Shown piece after piece: positions 1-5,037 of a stretch of 5,037 nt of DNA (its first letter is position 1; every line of letters begins with the position of its first letter). The stretch lies in assembly GCA_030635565.1 (NCBI GenBank), contig DAOVYP010000207.1, positions 1 through 5,037 of the forward strand. The letters run 5' to 3'. Made by a program: the position numbers and the translations under genes. Source of the stretch: Spirochaeta sp. GTDB lineage: Bacteria > Spirochaetota > Spirochaetia > DSM-2461. The notes below the pieces were generated by a model. It saw only the letters and a list, made by a program, of their open reading frames with translations. It was not told where the DNA came from and did not search any database.

Positions 1-765
1 CACGGCTCCGGTCAGGCCGGCGTTAACGACAGCCTGGTAAGCACCCTGTGAAGAGAAGACATTCGTGGCAAAGATGCCGACAATGTCGGGATCTTTCTGA
101 AGGGCTGCCAGGGTCTGGTCGGTGGCTTTCTGCTGAACGTCCAGGTTATAATCAACACCGACGAGTTCAATATTGGGATATTTTGCAATACCTTCCTTGA
201 AACCAATCAAGCGACCGGCTACGGAAGAAACGTCAGGGTTGGTTGTATTGACATATACCTTGCCCTGCTCACCGATAAGTTGTGCAAGCTCTTCGGCAAT
301 TTCCCGGCCGCCCTTTTCATTGTCGGAACCGATATAACTCAGAGGGAAGGAGTACTCACTTGATTTGGAGTAATCTCCATCACCGAGGAATGTATCAACG
401 GTGATGATTTCTATACCCTGGTCGTAGAGCTTTTTGAGTGGAGCAATCAGGGCATCCACGGCGGTGGGAGCGATGAGAACCATGTCAACTCCGCCCCGGG
501 CAACCGTGGCTTCCAGGATGGGAACCTGAGCTTCCGGACCCCAGGATTTGGGGAATTCGGCAACAACAATGTTTATCCCGAGTTCTTCACCTTTGGCACG
601 AACTCCTTTCTCCATCATGTAGTAGAAGGGATCCGCGATACCCGGCATGAACAGAATGGTGATTTCCTCGTCGGTAGCGGTACTGGGAGTGCCGTTGGCG
701 AATAGAGGTGCACCGGCAATTACCAGCAGCATCAGAGATGCTAAGAGAATAATACCTTTTTTCAT
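1..765 (-). CDS. Periplasmic sugar-type ABC transporter substrate-binding protein (3' end cut by the window)
   Basis: Reading the minus strand from ATG at 765 gives 255 open codons to the window edge. The protein begins MKKGIILLASLMLL, a lysine-led hydrophobic Sec signal, with likely signal peptidase I cleavage after LFA (residues 21-23). There is no lipobox cysteine, so it should be soluble in the periplasm. The mature part follows the ribose/LacI-like periplasmic-binding fold (Peripla_BP_4 type): a first strand ending in PGIADPFYYMMEKG (about 41-54), a GVDMVLIAPTAVDALI segment, IITVDTF, then the domain switch YIGSDNEKGGREIAEEL. By family knowledge it binds a sugar or similar small molecule and delivers it to a membrane ABC permease. 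Family members are usually about 310-350 residues, so roughly the last quarter lies outside. AAGGAG lies 6 bases before the ATG and supports this start. It is transcribed away from the ECF operon; its permease and ATPase genes are not in view. The exact ligand cannot be read from sequence. Confidence 0.9.
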   Translation of the reverse strand, partial: MKKGIILLASLMLLVIAGAPLFANGTPSTATDEEITILFMPGIADPFYYMMEKGVRAKGEELGINIVVAEFPKSWGPEAQVPILEATVARGGVDMVLIAPTAVDALIAPLKKLYDQGIEIITVDTFLGDGDYSKSSEYSFPLSYIGSDNEKGGREIAEELAQLIGEQGKVYVNTTNPDVSSVAGRLIGFKEGIAKYPNIELVGVDYNLDVQQKATDQTLAALQKDPDIVGIFATNVFSSQGAYQAVVNAGLTGAV

Positions 766-951
766 TAATTTCTCCTTATGAAATCATGATTGGTCTACGA
801 CCGATAATTACTAATGCAATTGTTGTACCAGGATTGTATGGTAAATGAGAGGGAAATCTGACTATCTTTATATATTGTAAATAATTAATAACACATAAGA
901 TAAGGAATTATTCCGGGAGATTGATATCCCATTCCCTGGTTATACTGAAGA

Positions 952-971
952 TTGAGTACACAGGTACTCAA
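952..971. repeat. Perfect 8-bp inverted repeat, first of a tandem hairpin pair
   Basis: TTGAGTAC (952-959) and GTACTCAA (964-971) are exact reverse complements separated by ACAG. The dyad abuts the next hairpin and shares base 971 with it. It could be a regulator operator or an RNA hairpin in a leader. No U-tract follows on either strand, so it does not look like an intrinsic terminator. Confidence 0.6.
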
Positions 972-998
972 ATTTCGGGTAGTAAAGTACCCGAAATT
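971..998. repeat. Perfect 11-bp inverted repeat, second of a tandem hairpin pair
   Basis: AATTTCGGGTA (971-981) pairs exactly with TACCCGAAATT (988-998) around a 6-base loop. TCAA at 968-971 can also pair with TTGA at 1001-1004 across a small bulge, which would extend this stem at the expense of the preceding hairpin. No poly-T run follows, so it is not a standard terminator. An operator or a folded leader element are both possible. Confidence 0.65.
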
Positions 999-1028
999 AC
1001 TTGAATTACGGAATATGTAAGTGACCTC

Positions 1029-1078
1029 CTGTCGCGATTAGGGTCGTACCGCAGCGCAGCGAGGAACGATCCCGACAG
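1029..1078. repeat. Long imperfect palindrome, REP-like
   Basis: CTGTCG (1029-1034) pairs with CGACAG (1073-1078). Inside, GGGTCGT (1041-1047) pairs with ACGATCCC (1066-1073) with one bulged base, and CC (1049-1050) pairs with GG (1063-1064) around a GCAGCGCAGC tip. C1073 can join either stem, not both. The result is a 50-base GC-rich cruciform-type element with bulges and no U-tract. Its form resembles repetitive extragenic palindromes, though only one copy is visible. It lies just before the URO-D remnant and may mark the break at which that gene was lost. Confidence 0.5.
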
Positions 1079-1085
1079 TATCCGG

Positions 1086-1187
1086 AAAACTCGCGGTTTG
1101 GCCTTCGGCTCGGGCAATCAGATTACCGACTACACGCCGCCTGAGAATTTTCTGGCAATGGTGCGGGCGTTCCGGGAGGGTTTTTAA
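1086..1187 (+). pseudogene. C-terminal remnant of a uroporphyrinogen decarboxylase (URO-D)-family protein
   Basis: One plus-strand frame reads KTRGLAFGSGNQI, then TDYTPPENFLAMVRAFREGF, then TAA at 1185-1187. This has the shape of the URO-D family C-terminus: a short strand, G-[NH]-x-I, a PPEN box, then a final helix with an AM..AxRE pattern, as in HemE and the corrinoid methyltransferase relatives (MtaA/CmuA type). The frame is open upstream only to a TGA at 1002-1004, its only ATG is at 1158 inside the final helix, and the sequence before about 1083 belongs to a palindrome. It is therefore a tail without a body, not a small gene. It points the same way as the ECF operon and ends 64 bases before it, so an intact URO-D-like gene may once have led this operon. 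The family match is from recalled motifs, not a search. Confidence 0.6.
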
Positions 1188-1214
1188 TATTTCTCTTTCA
1201 TGTCAATAATATCC

Positions 1215-1229
1215 GGGTCTATAATACCC
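1215..1229 (+). promoter_or_regulatory. Probable -10 box of the ECF operon within a GGGT/ACCC dyad
   Basis: TATAAT (1220-1225) matches the sigma-70 -10 consensus exactly. The -35 region is poor: TTCATG at 1197-1202, 17-base spacer, three of six matches. This suggests a weak or activator-dependent promoter. The box sits inside GGGTCTATAATACCC (1215-1229), an imperfect dyad with GGGT and ACCC arms, a plausible place for a repressor. Transcription from here would leave a leader of about 20 bases, too short for a riboswitch. Confidence 0.5.
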
Positions 1230-1251
1230 TTTATCATTTGAGGAGGTTTCC

Positions 1252-1869
1252 ATGTCTGAAACCAATAAAGAGGATTCTGTCTGGACAGTACTTGAAGGTG
1301 AACGGCGGTCGGTGGGTGTTATCCACATTGTTATTACCGCTCTTCTGATCGGTATCGGTTTTGTAGTCGGTGCATTCGGAAGCATAAGTTTCCCCCTGGG
1401 ATTCGGCGTCAATTTCTTCTGGACCGGCATCGCAGTTCAGCAGATCGGACCGATCTGGTTCGGCGGCTGGGGTATCATTGCCGGTGTTATTTTCCCGTTC
1501 TTTTCCAACGCCATCGCAGGTACGCCCTTTTACGTGTCGCTGGCCTACATTCCGGCCAACTTCGTACAGGCCTTCCTGCCTGCTTTCGCCATGAAAAAAC
1601 TCAACTGCGATCCCCGTTTGAAAAAGGGCAGGGACTATCTGGTTCTTTTTGTGGCCATGGTTGTTTCCAGCGCGTTCGGCGCCATATACTCTCCCCTCGT
1701 GGTATTGAAAGGCTTCGGTCTTCTCACTGTTGAATCTCTTCCCCTGTTCATGTGGGGCTGGTTCGGCGGGAACGTTGTTGCCGGCGTTGTGTTCAACTTC
1801 GTCCTGCTGAAGGCGCTCTCCGGCGTCGTCATAAAGACTCCCGCATTCGTCAAGAAGTGGTGGTCGTAG
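1252..1869 (+). CDS. ECF transporter S component (substrate-specific membrane subunit), unknown substrate
   Basis: A 205-residue, very hydrophobic protein with a short charged N-terminal tail (1-20) and a basic C-terminus (KKWWS). Hydrophobic segments lie near residues 22-43, 64-85, 92-114, 129-152 and 165-189, giving five or six membrane passes, the size and layout of ECF S components. The first helix has small-xxx-small spacing (A30..G34), compatible with the helix-helix contact S components make with EcfT. The assignment rests mainly on context: it is followed by EcfT and two EcfA ATPases. I recognise no vitamin-specific family motif (thiamin, biotin, riboflavin, folate, cobalamin), so the ligand is open. 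Residues 69-81 and 170-181 share a WFGG...AGVxF pattern. GAGGAGGT lies about 6 bases before the ATG. A different small membrane protein family cannot be fully excluded. Confidence 0.8.
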   Translation: MSETNKEDSVWTVLEGERRSVGVIHIVITALLIGIGFVVGAFGSISFPLGFGVNFFWTGIAVQQIGPIWFGGWGIIAGVIFPFFSNAIAGTPFYVSLAYIPANFVQAFLPAFAMKKLNCDPRLKKGRDYLVLFVAMVVSSAFGAIYSPLVVLKGFGLLTVESLPLFMWGWFGGNVVAGVVFNFVLLKALSGVVIKTPAFVKKWWS

Positions 1870-1883
1870 GCTCATATTGACCC

Positions 1884-1908
1884 CCCGGAGCGGTTCTTCC
1901 GCTCCGGG
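1884..1908 (+). promoter_or_regulatory. Strong GC hairpin between the S-component and EcfT genes
   Basis: CCCGGAGCGG (1884-1893) and CCGCTCCGGG (1899-1908) form a perfect 10-bp stem with a TTCTT loop, 14 bases after the S-gene stop. The bases that follow (TCATCCCC) contain no U-run, so it is unlikely to be an efficient intrinsic terminator. As a 3'-end stabiliser or partial attenuator it could let the S component be made in excess over the EcfT-EcfA module. That role is inference. Confidence 0.6.
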
Positions 1909-1936
1909 TCATCCCCTGATAAAGTCAGAGTAATCA

Positions 1937-2803
1937 ATGAAAAAAACACTTCTCGGATACATGCCGGATGAGTCGTTCATCTATCATGTGCATCCGTCGG
2001 TTAAAGTCCTGTTTCTTTTGGTAGTGAGTCTCTTCCCAATGTTCATCAGTGCAGTGGAATGGAATGCCGCCCTTATTCTATTTCTGATTTTCCTGCTGGT
2101 TGTCAGTCGGGTGAGTCTCAGAATCATTAAAATCTACATTCCCGTGGCCATTTCGATGGGGACGATCATCCTGCTTTCATACACGGTACTTGGCGGCCGG
2201 CATCCGGAATTCAGCATTGTCGGATCACCGCTCGGGGTTCCGATTTACTGGGAGAGGATACGTGACGCACTGGTGGTGTACTTCCGGATTCTTCCGATGA
2301 TTCTCACCATGGTGTTTTTTCTGAGTACCACCCGGGAGCGGGAAATCGTCGCCGCGTTCCGCGCCGCCCGGATTCCCTTCGTAGTCACCTACATGATCGC
2401 CATGTCCATGCGTGCCGCCGGTATGGTGCTGGAGGATTTTCGCATCGTCCGACAGGCCGAGCAGGCTCGGGGATTCGATACCAAAGGGAAATCGCTGCCC
2501 TATAAAATTCGCAAATACGTGGCGTACATGATACCGCTGTTCGCCCTGTCCCTCAGACGAGCCGAGGAATTCACCAATGCCCTGGTTGCCAGGGGTTACA
2601 GTTTCAGATCCAATGTGAAGCGGCCGGATTACATCCTGTCCCGTTACCGTTTCCGCTGGTGGGATGCCCTGGCCTGCCTTGTGATAATGGCCGGTTTTGC
2701 CGCCCTTCTGGCTGCCCGATACGGTTATGGGAAGTTCACCCTGGAGGATTCTATTTTCCTGGACTGGCTCGGTGGACGTCTGTTATCAGGAGCTGCCGCA
2801 TGA
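1937..2803 (+). CDS. ecfT: ECF transporter transmembrane coupling protein EcfT
   Basis: A 288-residue membrane protein that joins the S component to the ATPases. It has the typical start with an LHP-like element (YHVHPSVKVLFLL, 16-28), hydrophobic segments near 24-39, 44-57, 67-85 and 111-130, a long cytoplasmic coupling region (about 133-222), and a last helix near 240-260. The two diagnostic Ala-Arg-Gly coupling motifs are present: QARGFD at 176-181 and VARGYS at 217-222. In the known family these arginine motifs dock into grooves of the two ATPases. Length fits EcfT/CbiQ proteins (about 250-290). The start has only a weak ribosome site (CAGAG about 6 bases upstream), unlike its neighbours, and lies 67 bases after the S gene behind a hairpin. 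Its TGA overlaps the start of the next gene (ATGA). CbiQ of a cobalt system is the alternative name, but no CbiM/CbiN is present. Confidence 0.9.
   Translation: MKKTLLGYMPDESFIYHVHPSVKVLFLLVVSLFPMFISAVEWNAALILFLIFLLVVSRVSLRIIKIYIPVAISMGTIILLSYTVLGGRHPEFSIVGSPLGVPIYWERIRDALVVYFRILPMILTMVFFLSTTREREIVAAFRAARIPFVVTYMIAMSMRAAGMVLEDFRIVRQAEQARGFDTKGKSLPYKIRKYVAYMIPLFALSLRRAEEFTNALVARGYSFRSNVKRPDYILSRYRFRWWDALACLVIMAGFAALLAARYGYGKFTLEDSIFLDWLGGRLLSGAAA
2788..2792 (+). promoter_or_regulatory. Ribosome binding site that sets the start of the first EcfA
   Basis: AGGAG lies 7 bases before ATG 2800. The same frame is open further upstream to an ATG at 2659, but that stretch is EcfT coding sequence read out of frame. 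The ABC domain begins right after 2800, so the short form is the real protein. Confidence 0.7.
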
Positions 2804-3657
2804 ATCATCACGCCGTAGAAATTATCGATTATACTTGGAAGTACCTTCATGGCACCGGTGAAGCGGTCAGCGGGCTCAACCTGACCGTCGAGGCCGGTGA
2901 GTGCATCGGTCTTATCGGATCCAACGGTTCCGGGAAGACGACTCTGGTCAATTCCATTGACGGGCTCATACCCGGTCAATATCACGGTATCAAGACCGGT
3001 GAAGTAAGAGTTTTCGGCACCGAAGTTGAGGAATACAAACGGGGTGAGCTTCAACGGGAAGTGGGGTTGGTATTTTCCGATCCCGAGGCTCAATTCACCG
3101 CCATGACCGTCGAGGACGAGCTCGTCTTCGGAATGGAGAACCTGGGTCTGAGCCTGAAAGAAATCCAGGTACGCCTGGACTGGGCATGTGAACTCGCCGA
3201 CCTGGGATCCATGCTGGAAAAACCGCCTTATGAAATTTCCGGCGGGCAGAAACAGCGGGTGGCCCTGGCCGCCGTACTGGCAATGCAGCCGAAACTGCTC
3301 ATCCTGGACGAACCCACGGCCATGCTGGATCCTATTTCCAGGGCTCGGGTATTCGATGTCCTGGCCCGGCTTCGCAAGGAGCGGGACATCACCATGATCC
3401 TGATAGAACATACCCTGGAACACATTATTCCTCTGGTTGACCGCATGGTACTGCTCGGCGAAGGAAAGGTGCTGCATCAGGCTCCAACCCGGGAATTTTT
3501 TGATGACCTGACACTCCTCCGCGAGCAGGGAGTCCTGCCGCCGAGTGTGGTCGGGTTTTCCGGATGGCTCCGGGAGTCCGGCCGGGTCGACGGACCGAGT
3601 GCTTTATCCATAGAAGAAGCCGCGGACCAGGCCCGACAGGCCAGGGGAGGTGAATAA
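2800..3657 (+). CDS. ECF transporter ATPase, first EcfA subunit, with a substituted Q-loop
   Basis: A 285-residue ABC ATPase that powers the ECF transporter on the cytoplasmic side. Motifs in order: Walker A GSNGSGKTT (40-48), Q-loop region VFSDPEAQF (91-99), signature ISGGQKQR (146-153), Walker B LLILDEPT (166-173) with D-loop MLDP (175-178), and H-loop H204 (IEHTLE). The usual Gln of the family pattern VFQ-x-P is Ser at residue 93; all other ATPase motifs are intact. After about residue 210 comes the C-terminal extension usual for EcfA/CbiO proteins, ending in a charged tail. It starts inside the EcfT stop (ATGA) and its TAA shares one base with the next ATG (TAATG), so the module is tightly coupled. 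Whether it corresponds to EcfA1 or EcfA2 of other systems is not certain, so no symbol is given. Confidence 0.93.
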   Translation: MNHHAVEIIDYTWKYLHGTGEAVSGLNLTVEAGECIGLIGSNGSGKTTLVNSIDGLIPGQYHGIKTGEVRVFGTEVEEYKRGELQREVGLVFSDPEAQFTAMTVEDELVFGMENLGLSLKEIQVRLDWACELADLGSMLEKPPYEISGGQKQRVALAAVLAMQPKLLILDEPTAMLDPISRARVFDVLARLRKERDITMILIEHTLEHIIPLVDRMVLLGEGKVLHQAPTREFFDDLTLLREQGVLPPSVVGFSGWLRESGRVDGPSALSIEEAADQARQARGGE

Positions 3658-4481
3658 TGAGCTACGTCGAAGTCGATAAACTGTACTTTTCGTATCCCGA
3701 CGGCACTCCGGCGCTTGAGGATGTTTCACTTTCCATGGAAACCGGCGAGATGATAGCCCTCATCGGACAGAACGGATCGGGAAAGACCACCCTGTCCAAA
3801 TGTCTCAACGGTCTCCTGCATCCGAGTTCCGGTTCCGTGCTGGTGGCCGGCCATAACTCGAAAAAAACCGTTATTGCAGATATGGTGAAACGGGTCGGGT
3901 ATGTCTTTCAGAATCCGGATCATCAGCTCTTCAATGCCACTTGCCGGGACGAAATTGCCTATGGCCCCCGGAACATCGGTATTCCCGAACCGGAGGTGGC
4001 CGAACGGGTGGAGGAAGCGCGGAATGTCGTCGGACTTCCGGTCCCGGATCTGGAGGAGCATCCCTTTTTCCTCACCAAGGGACTCAGGCAGAGAGTGGCC
4101 ATCGCGGCCATATTGGCCTTGAGGCCCAAGGTGATAATCGTGGACGAACCTACAACCGGTCAGGATGCCCGGCAATCCGTTGAGATAATGGAATTTCTGA
4201 CGGGTCTGAACCGGGAACTCGGACACACGGTGGTGATTGTTACTCACGACATGGATATCGTGGCCCGATTCGCCAATCGACTTCTTGTCATGGCCGACCG
4301 TCGGCTCATCGCCGACGGTTCTCCCGGTGAGATTTTCGGTAATCAGGAAGTTATGAAAACGGCATCCATCGCCCCGCCCCAGATAACCCGTCTGGCAGCC
4401 GTACTGGGTGATCTTGGGATCCCGCAGGAAATCCTGTCTCTGGAAGAGATGATCGGTGCCTTCGAAGGAGGAAGACAATGA
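3657..4481 (+). CDS. ECF transporter ATPase, second EcfA subunit, with a degenerate signature motif
   Basis: A 274-residue ABC ATPase, partner of the preceding subunit. Motifs in order: aromatic A-loop FSYPDG (Y13), Walker A GQNGSGKTT (37-45), canonical Q-loop VFQNPDHQLF (83-92), signature LTKGLRQR (139-146), Walker B VIIVDEPT (159-166), D-loop TGQDAR (167-172), and H-loop THD (H197). The signature departs from LSGGQ; related EcfA proteins often show LSKGxRQR, so the motif is a divergent family variant rather than random decay, but Leu143 at the Gln/Glu position is unusual. GQD in the D-loop is common in this branch. The start is preceded by GGGGAGGTGA, a strong ribosome site, and overlaps the previous stop by one base. 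Its own TGA overlaps the next ATG (ATGA). With the first ATPase it should form the heterodimer on which the two EcfT arginine motifs dock. Confidence 0.93.
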   Translation: MSYVEVDKLYFSYPDGTPALEDVSLSMETGEMIALIGQNGSGKTTLSKCLNGLLHPSSGSVLVAGHNSKKTVIADMVKRVGYVFQNPDHQLFNATCRDEIAYGPRNIGIPEPEVAERVEEARNVVGLPVPDLEEHPFFLTKGLRQRVAIAAILALRPKVIIVDEPTTGQDARQSVEIMEFLTGLNRELGHTVVIVTHDMDIVARFANRLLVMADRRLIADGSPGEIFGNQEVMKTASIAPPQITRLAAVLGDLGIPQEILSLEEMIGAFEGGRQ

Positions 4482-5037
4482 GCGAACAGTACCTGAGGAA
4501 AGAACCAGTCCCGGCGGTCGGACAGAACGCCTGGAAATTGAGAAACGGTGAGACCGAAATCTCACTTACCGTCAAAGGCGGCCAAATGGCTCCGGTGAAG
4601 TTTTTCTCCGATACTGATACTCCCGTCGAGCCTTATTACATCAGTCCCTGGCAGGAAGAGACCGATCCCATCGACGGACCCGGTGTTCTGGATTCTCTGC
4701 GGGGGGATTTTTTCTGTATGCCGTTCGGCGGGGACAACGCGTATGAGGGCGAGGTCCATCCGCCTCACGGTGAGGTAAGCGAAGCTGACTGGCGTTTTGC
4801 CGGTGGTTCCGTACCCGACGACGGCGAATCTTTCATCGAACTGGATCTGGAGACTAAGATCCGCAAGGGAAAGGTAACAAAGCGTATAGCTCTTCGAAAA
4901 GGTCAATCAGCCCTCTATGTGAGCCACAGCATCGAAGGCTTCGCCGGTCCGGTCACCCTGGGACACCACGCCATCATGTCCGGGGACCGCACTCATTTCT
5001 TATCCACCAGGCCGCTCATAACCGGAATCTCCGATAC
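4478..5037 (+). CDS. Galactose-mutarotase-like (aldose 1-epimerase fold) protein, 3' end cut by the window
   Basis: 186 codons are visible to the right edge, starting at an ATG that overlaps the EcfA stop (ATGA), with AAGGAGG 6 bases upstream. No signal peptide is present, so the protein is cytoplasmic. The order of motifs resembles the galactose-mutarotase superfamily: an early beta segment with GGQMAPVKF (34-42), R75-GDFFCMPFG (75-84), HPPHGE (94-99) followed by W105, and GHHA (162-165). In aldose 1-epimerases an Arg and His residues at comparable places hold the sugar ring and act in catalysis; the usual catalytic Glu lies near the C-terminus and would be outside the window. It is not a close match to classical GalM and belongs to a divergent, uncharacterised branch. 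Translation coupled to the transporter suggests it acts on the imported compound, perhaps a sugar or sugar derivative. Assignment is from motif order only. Confidence 0.65.
   Translation, partial: MSEQYLRKEPVPAVGQNAWKLRNGETEISLTVKGGQMAPVKFFSDTDTPVEPYYISPWQEETDPIDGPGVLDSLRGDFFCMPFGGDNAYEGEVHPPHGEVSEADWRFAGGSVPDDGESFIELDLETKIRKGKVTKRIALRKGQSALYVSHSIEGFAGPVTLGHHAIMSGDRTHFLSTRPLITGISD

Larger units (their letters stand above)
766..1251. other. Divergent intergenic region rich in dyad symmetries
   Basis: This 486-base gap separates the minus-strand binding-protein gene from the plus-strand ECF operon. Positions 781-900 are strongly A+T-rich and should hold the promoter of the binding-protein gene, but no hexamer pair there is good enough to call; TACAAT on the minus strand around 834-839 is the best -10 and lacks a -35. 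Positions 904-1078 carry several inverted repeats, listed separately where strong. Minor ones are GGAATtATTCC (904-914) and GGGAgATtgATaTCCC (915-930). Positions 1086-1187 are a coding remnant. No complete gene, tRNA or recognisable riboswitch is seen. Confidence 0.7.

Noticed and set aside
792..802. GGTCtacGACC dyad as an operator for the binding-protein gene
   Set aside because: Four-base arms are too short to separate from chance in a 486-base region.
899..955. Short frame reading DKELFREIDIPFPGYTED then stop, as a possible second coding remnant
   Set aside because: It is only 18 codons between stops, without a start or a family match, and is overlaid by palindromes at 904-930; chance is as likely.
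1141..1251. CTGAGA at 1141 followed by ACCCTTT at 1226, suggesting a TPP riboswitch
   Set aside because: The rest of the conserved TPP core is missing, CTGAGA lies in the URO-D-like coding remnant, and the two parts straddle the likely -10 box.
1234..1875. Minus-strand 213-codon open frame opposite the S component
   Set aside because: It is a low-hydrophobicity antisense shadow of the membrane gene, without a recognisable domain.
2659..2799. N-terminal extension of the first EcfA from ATG 2659
   Set aside because: The extra 47 residues are EcfT coding sequence in another frame. The ABC domain begins after ATG 2800, which has its own AGGAG.
2725..4565. Long minus-strand open frames opposite the ATPase genes (250 and 279 codons)
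   Set aside because: They are antisense shadows of clear ABC ATPase genes, show no recognisable protein motifs, and have no ribosome site or context.

Overview
The window looks like the chromosome of a free-living spirochaete (Spirochaetaceae-like). This is a guess. It rests on the substrate-binding protein, which has a short Sec signal ending in LFA-NG (a form common in that group), on dense A/G-rich Shine-Dalgarno sites, and on a moderately GC-rich coding style. No rRNA or marker gene is present to confirm it.

Layout: on the minus strand, 1-765 holds the first 255 codons of a periplasmic sugar-type ABC substrate-binding protein that runs off the left edge. A 486-base divergent gap follows (766-1251). 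It is A+T-rich next to the binding-protein gene, then carries a run of dyads (904-930, 952-998, 1029-1078), then about 100 bases that read as the C-terminal end of a uroporphyrinogen-decarboxylase-family (URO-D) protein with no gene body (1086-1187). A perfect TATAAT box and a strong ribosome site sit in front of the plus-strand operon.

The plus-strand operon (1252 to beyond the right edge) is a complete energy-coupling factor (ECF) transporter: an unassigned membrane S component, the EcfT coupling protein, and two EcfA-type ATPases. The first part of a galactose-mutarotase-like protein follows. From EcfT onward each stop overlaps the next start (ATGA, TAATG, ATGA), so these genes are probably translationally coupled. 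The S gene is set apart from EcfT by 67 bases containing a strong GC hairpin. Having S, T, A and A in one operon is the arrangement of a dedicated (group I) ECF transporter.

Together: the S component should bind a small solute, EcfT should couple it to the ATPase pair, and the coupled mutarotase-like enzyme and divergent sugar-type binding protein suggest a carbohydrate or sugar-derived substrate rather than one of the classic vitamins. No known vitamin or cobalamin riboswitch is seen upstream. The ATPase pair is asymmetric: the first has Ser in place of the Q-loop Gln and the second has a degenerate signature motif. By ABC dimer geometry both changes fall in the same composite ATP site.
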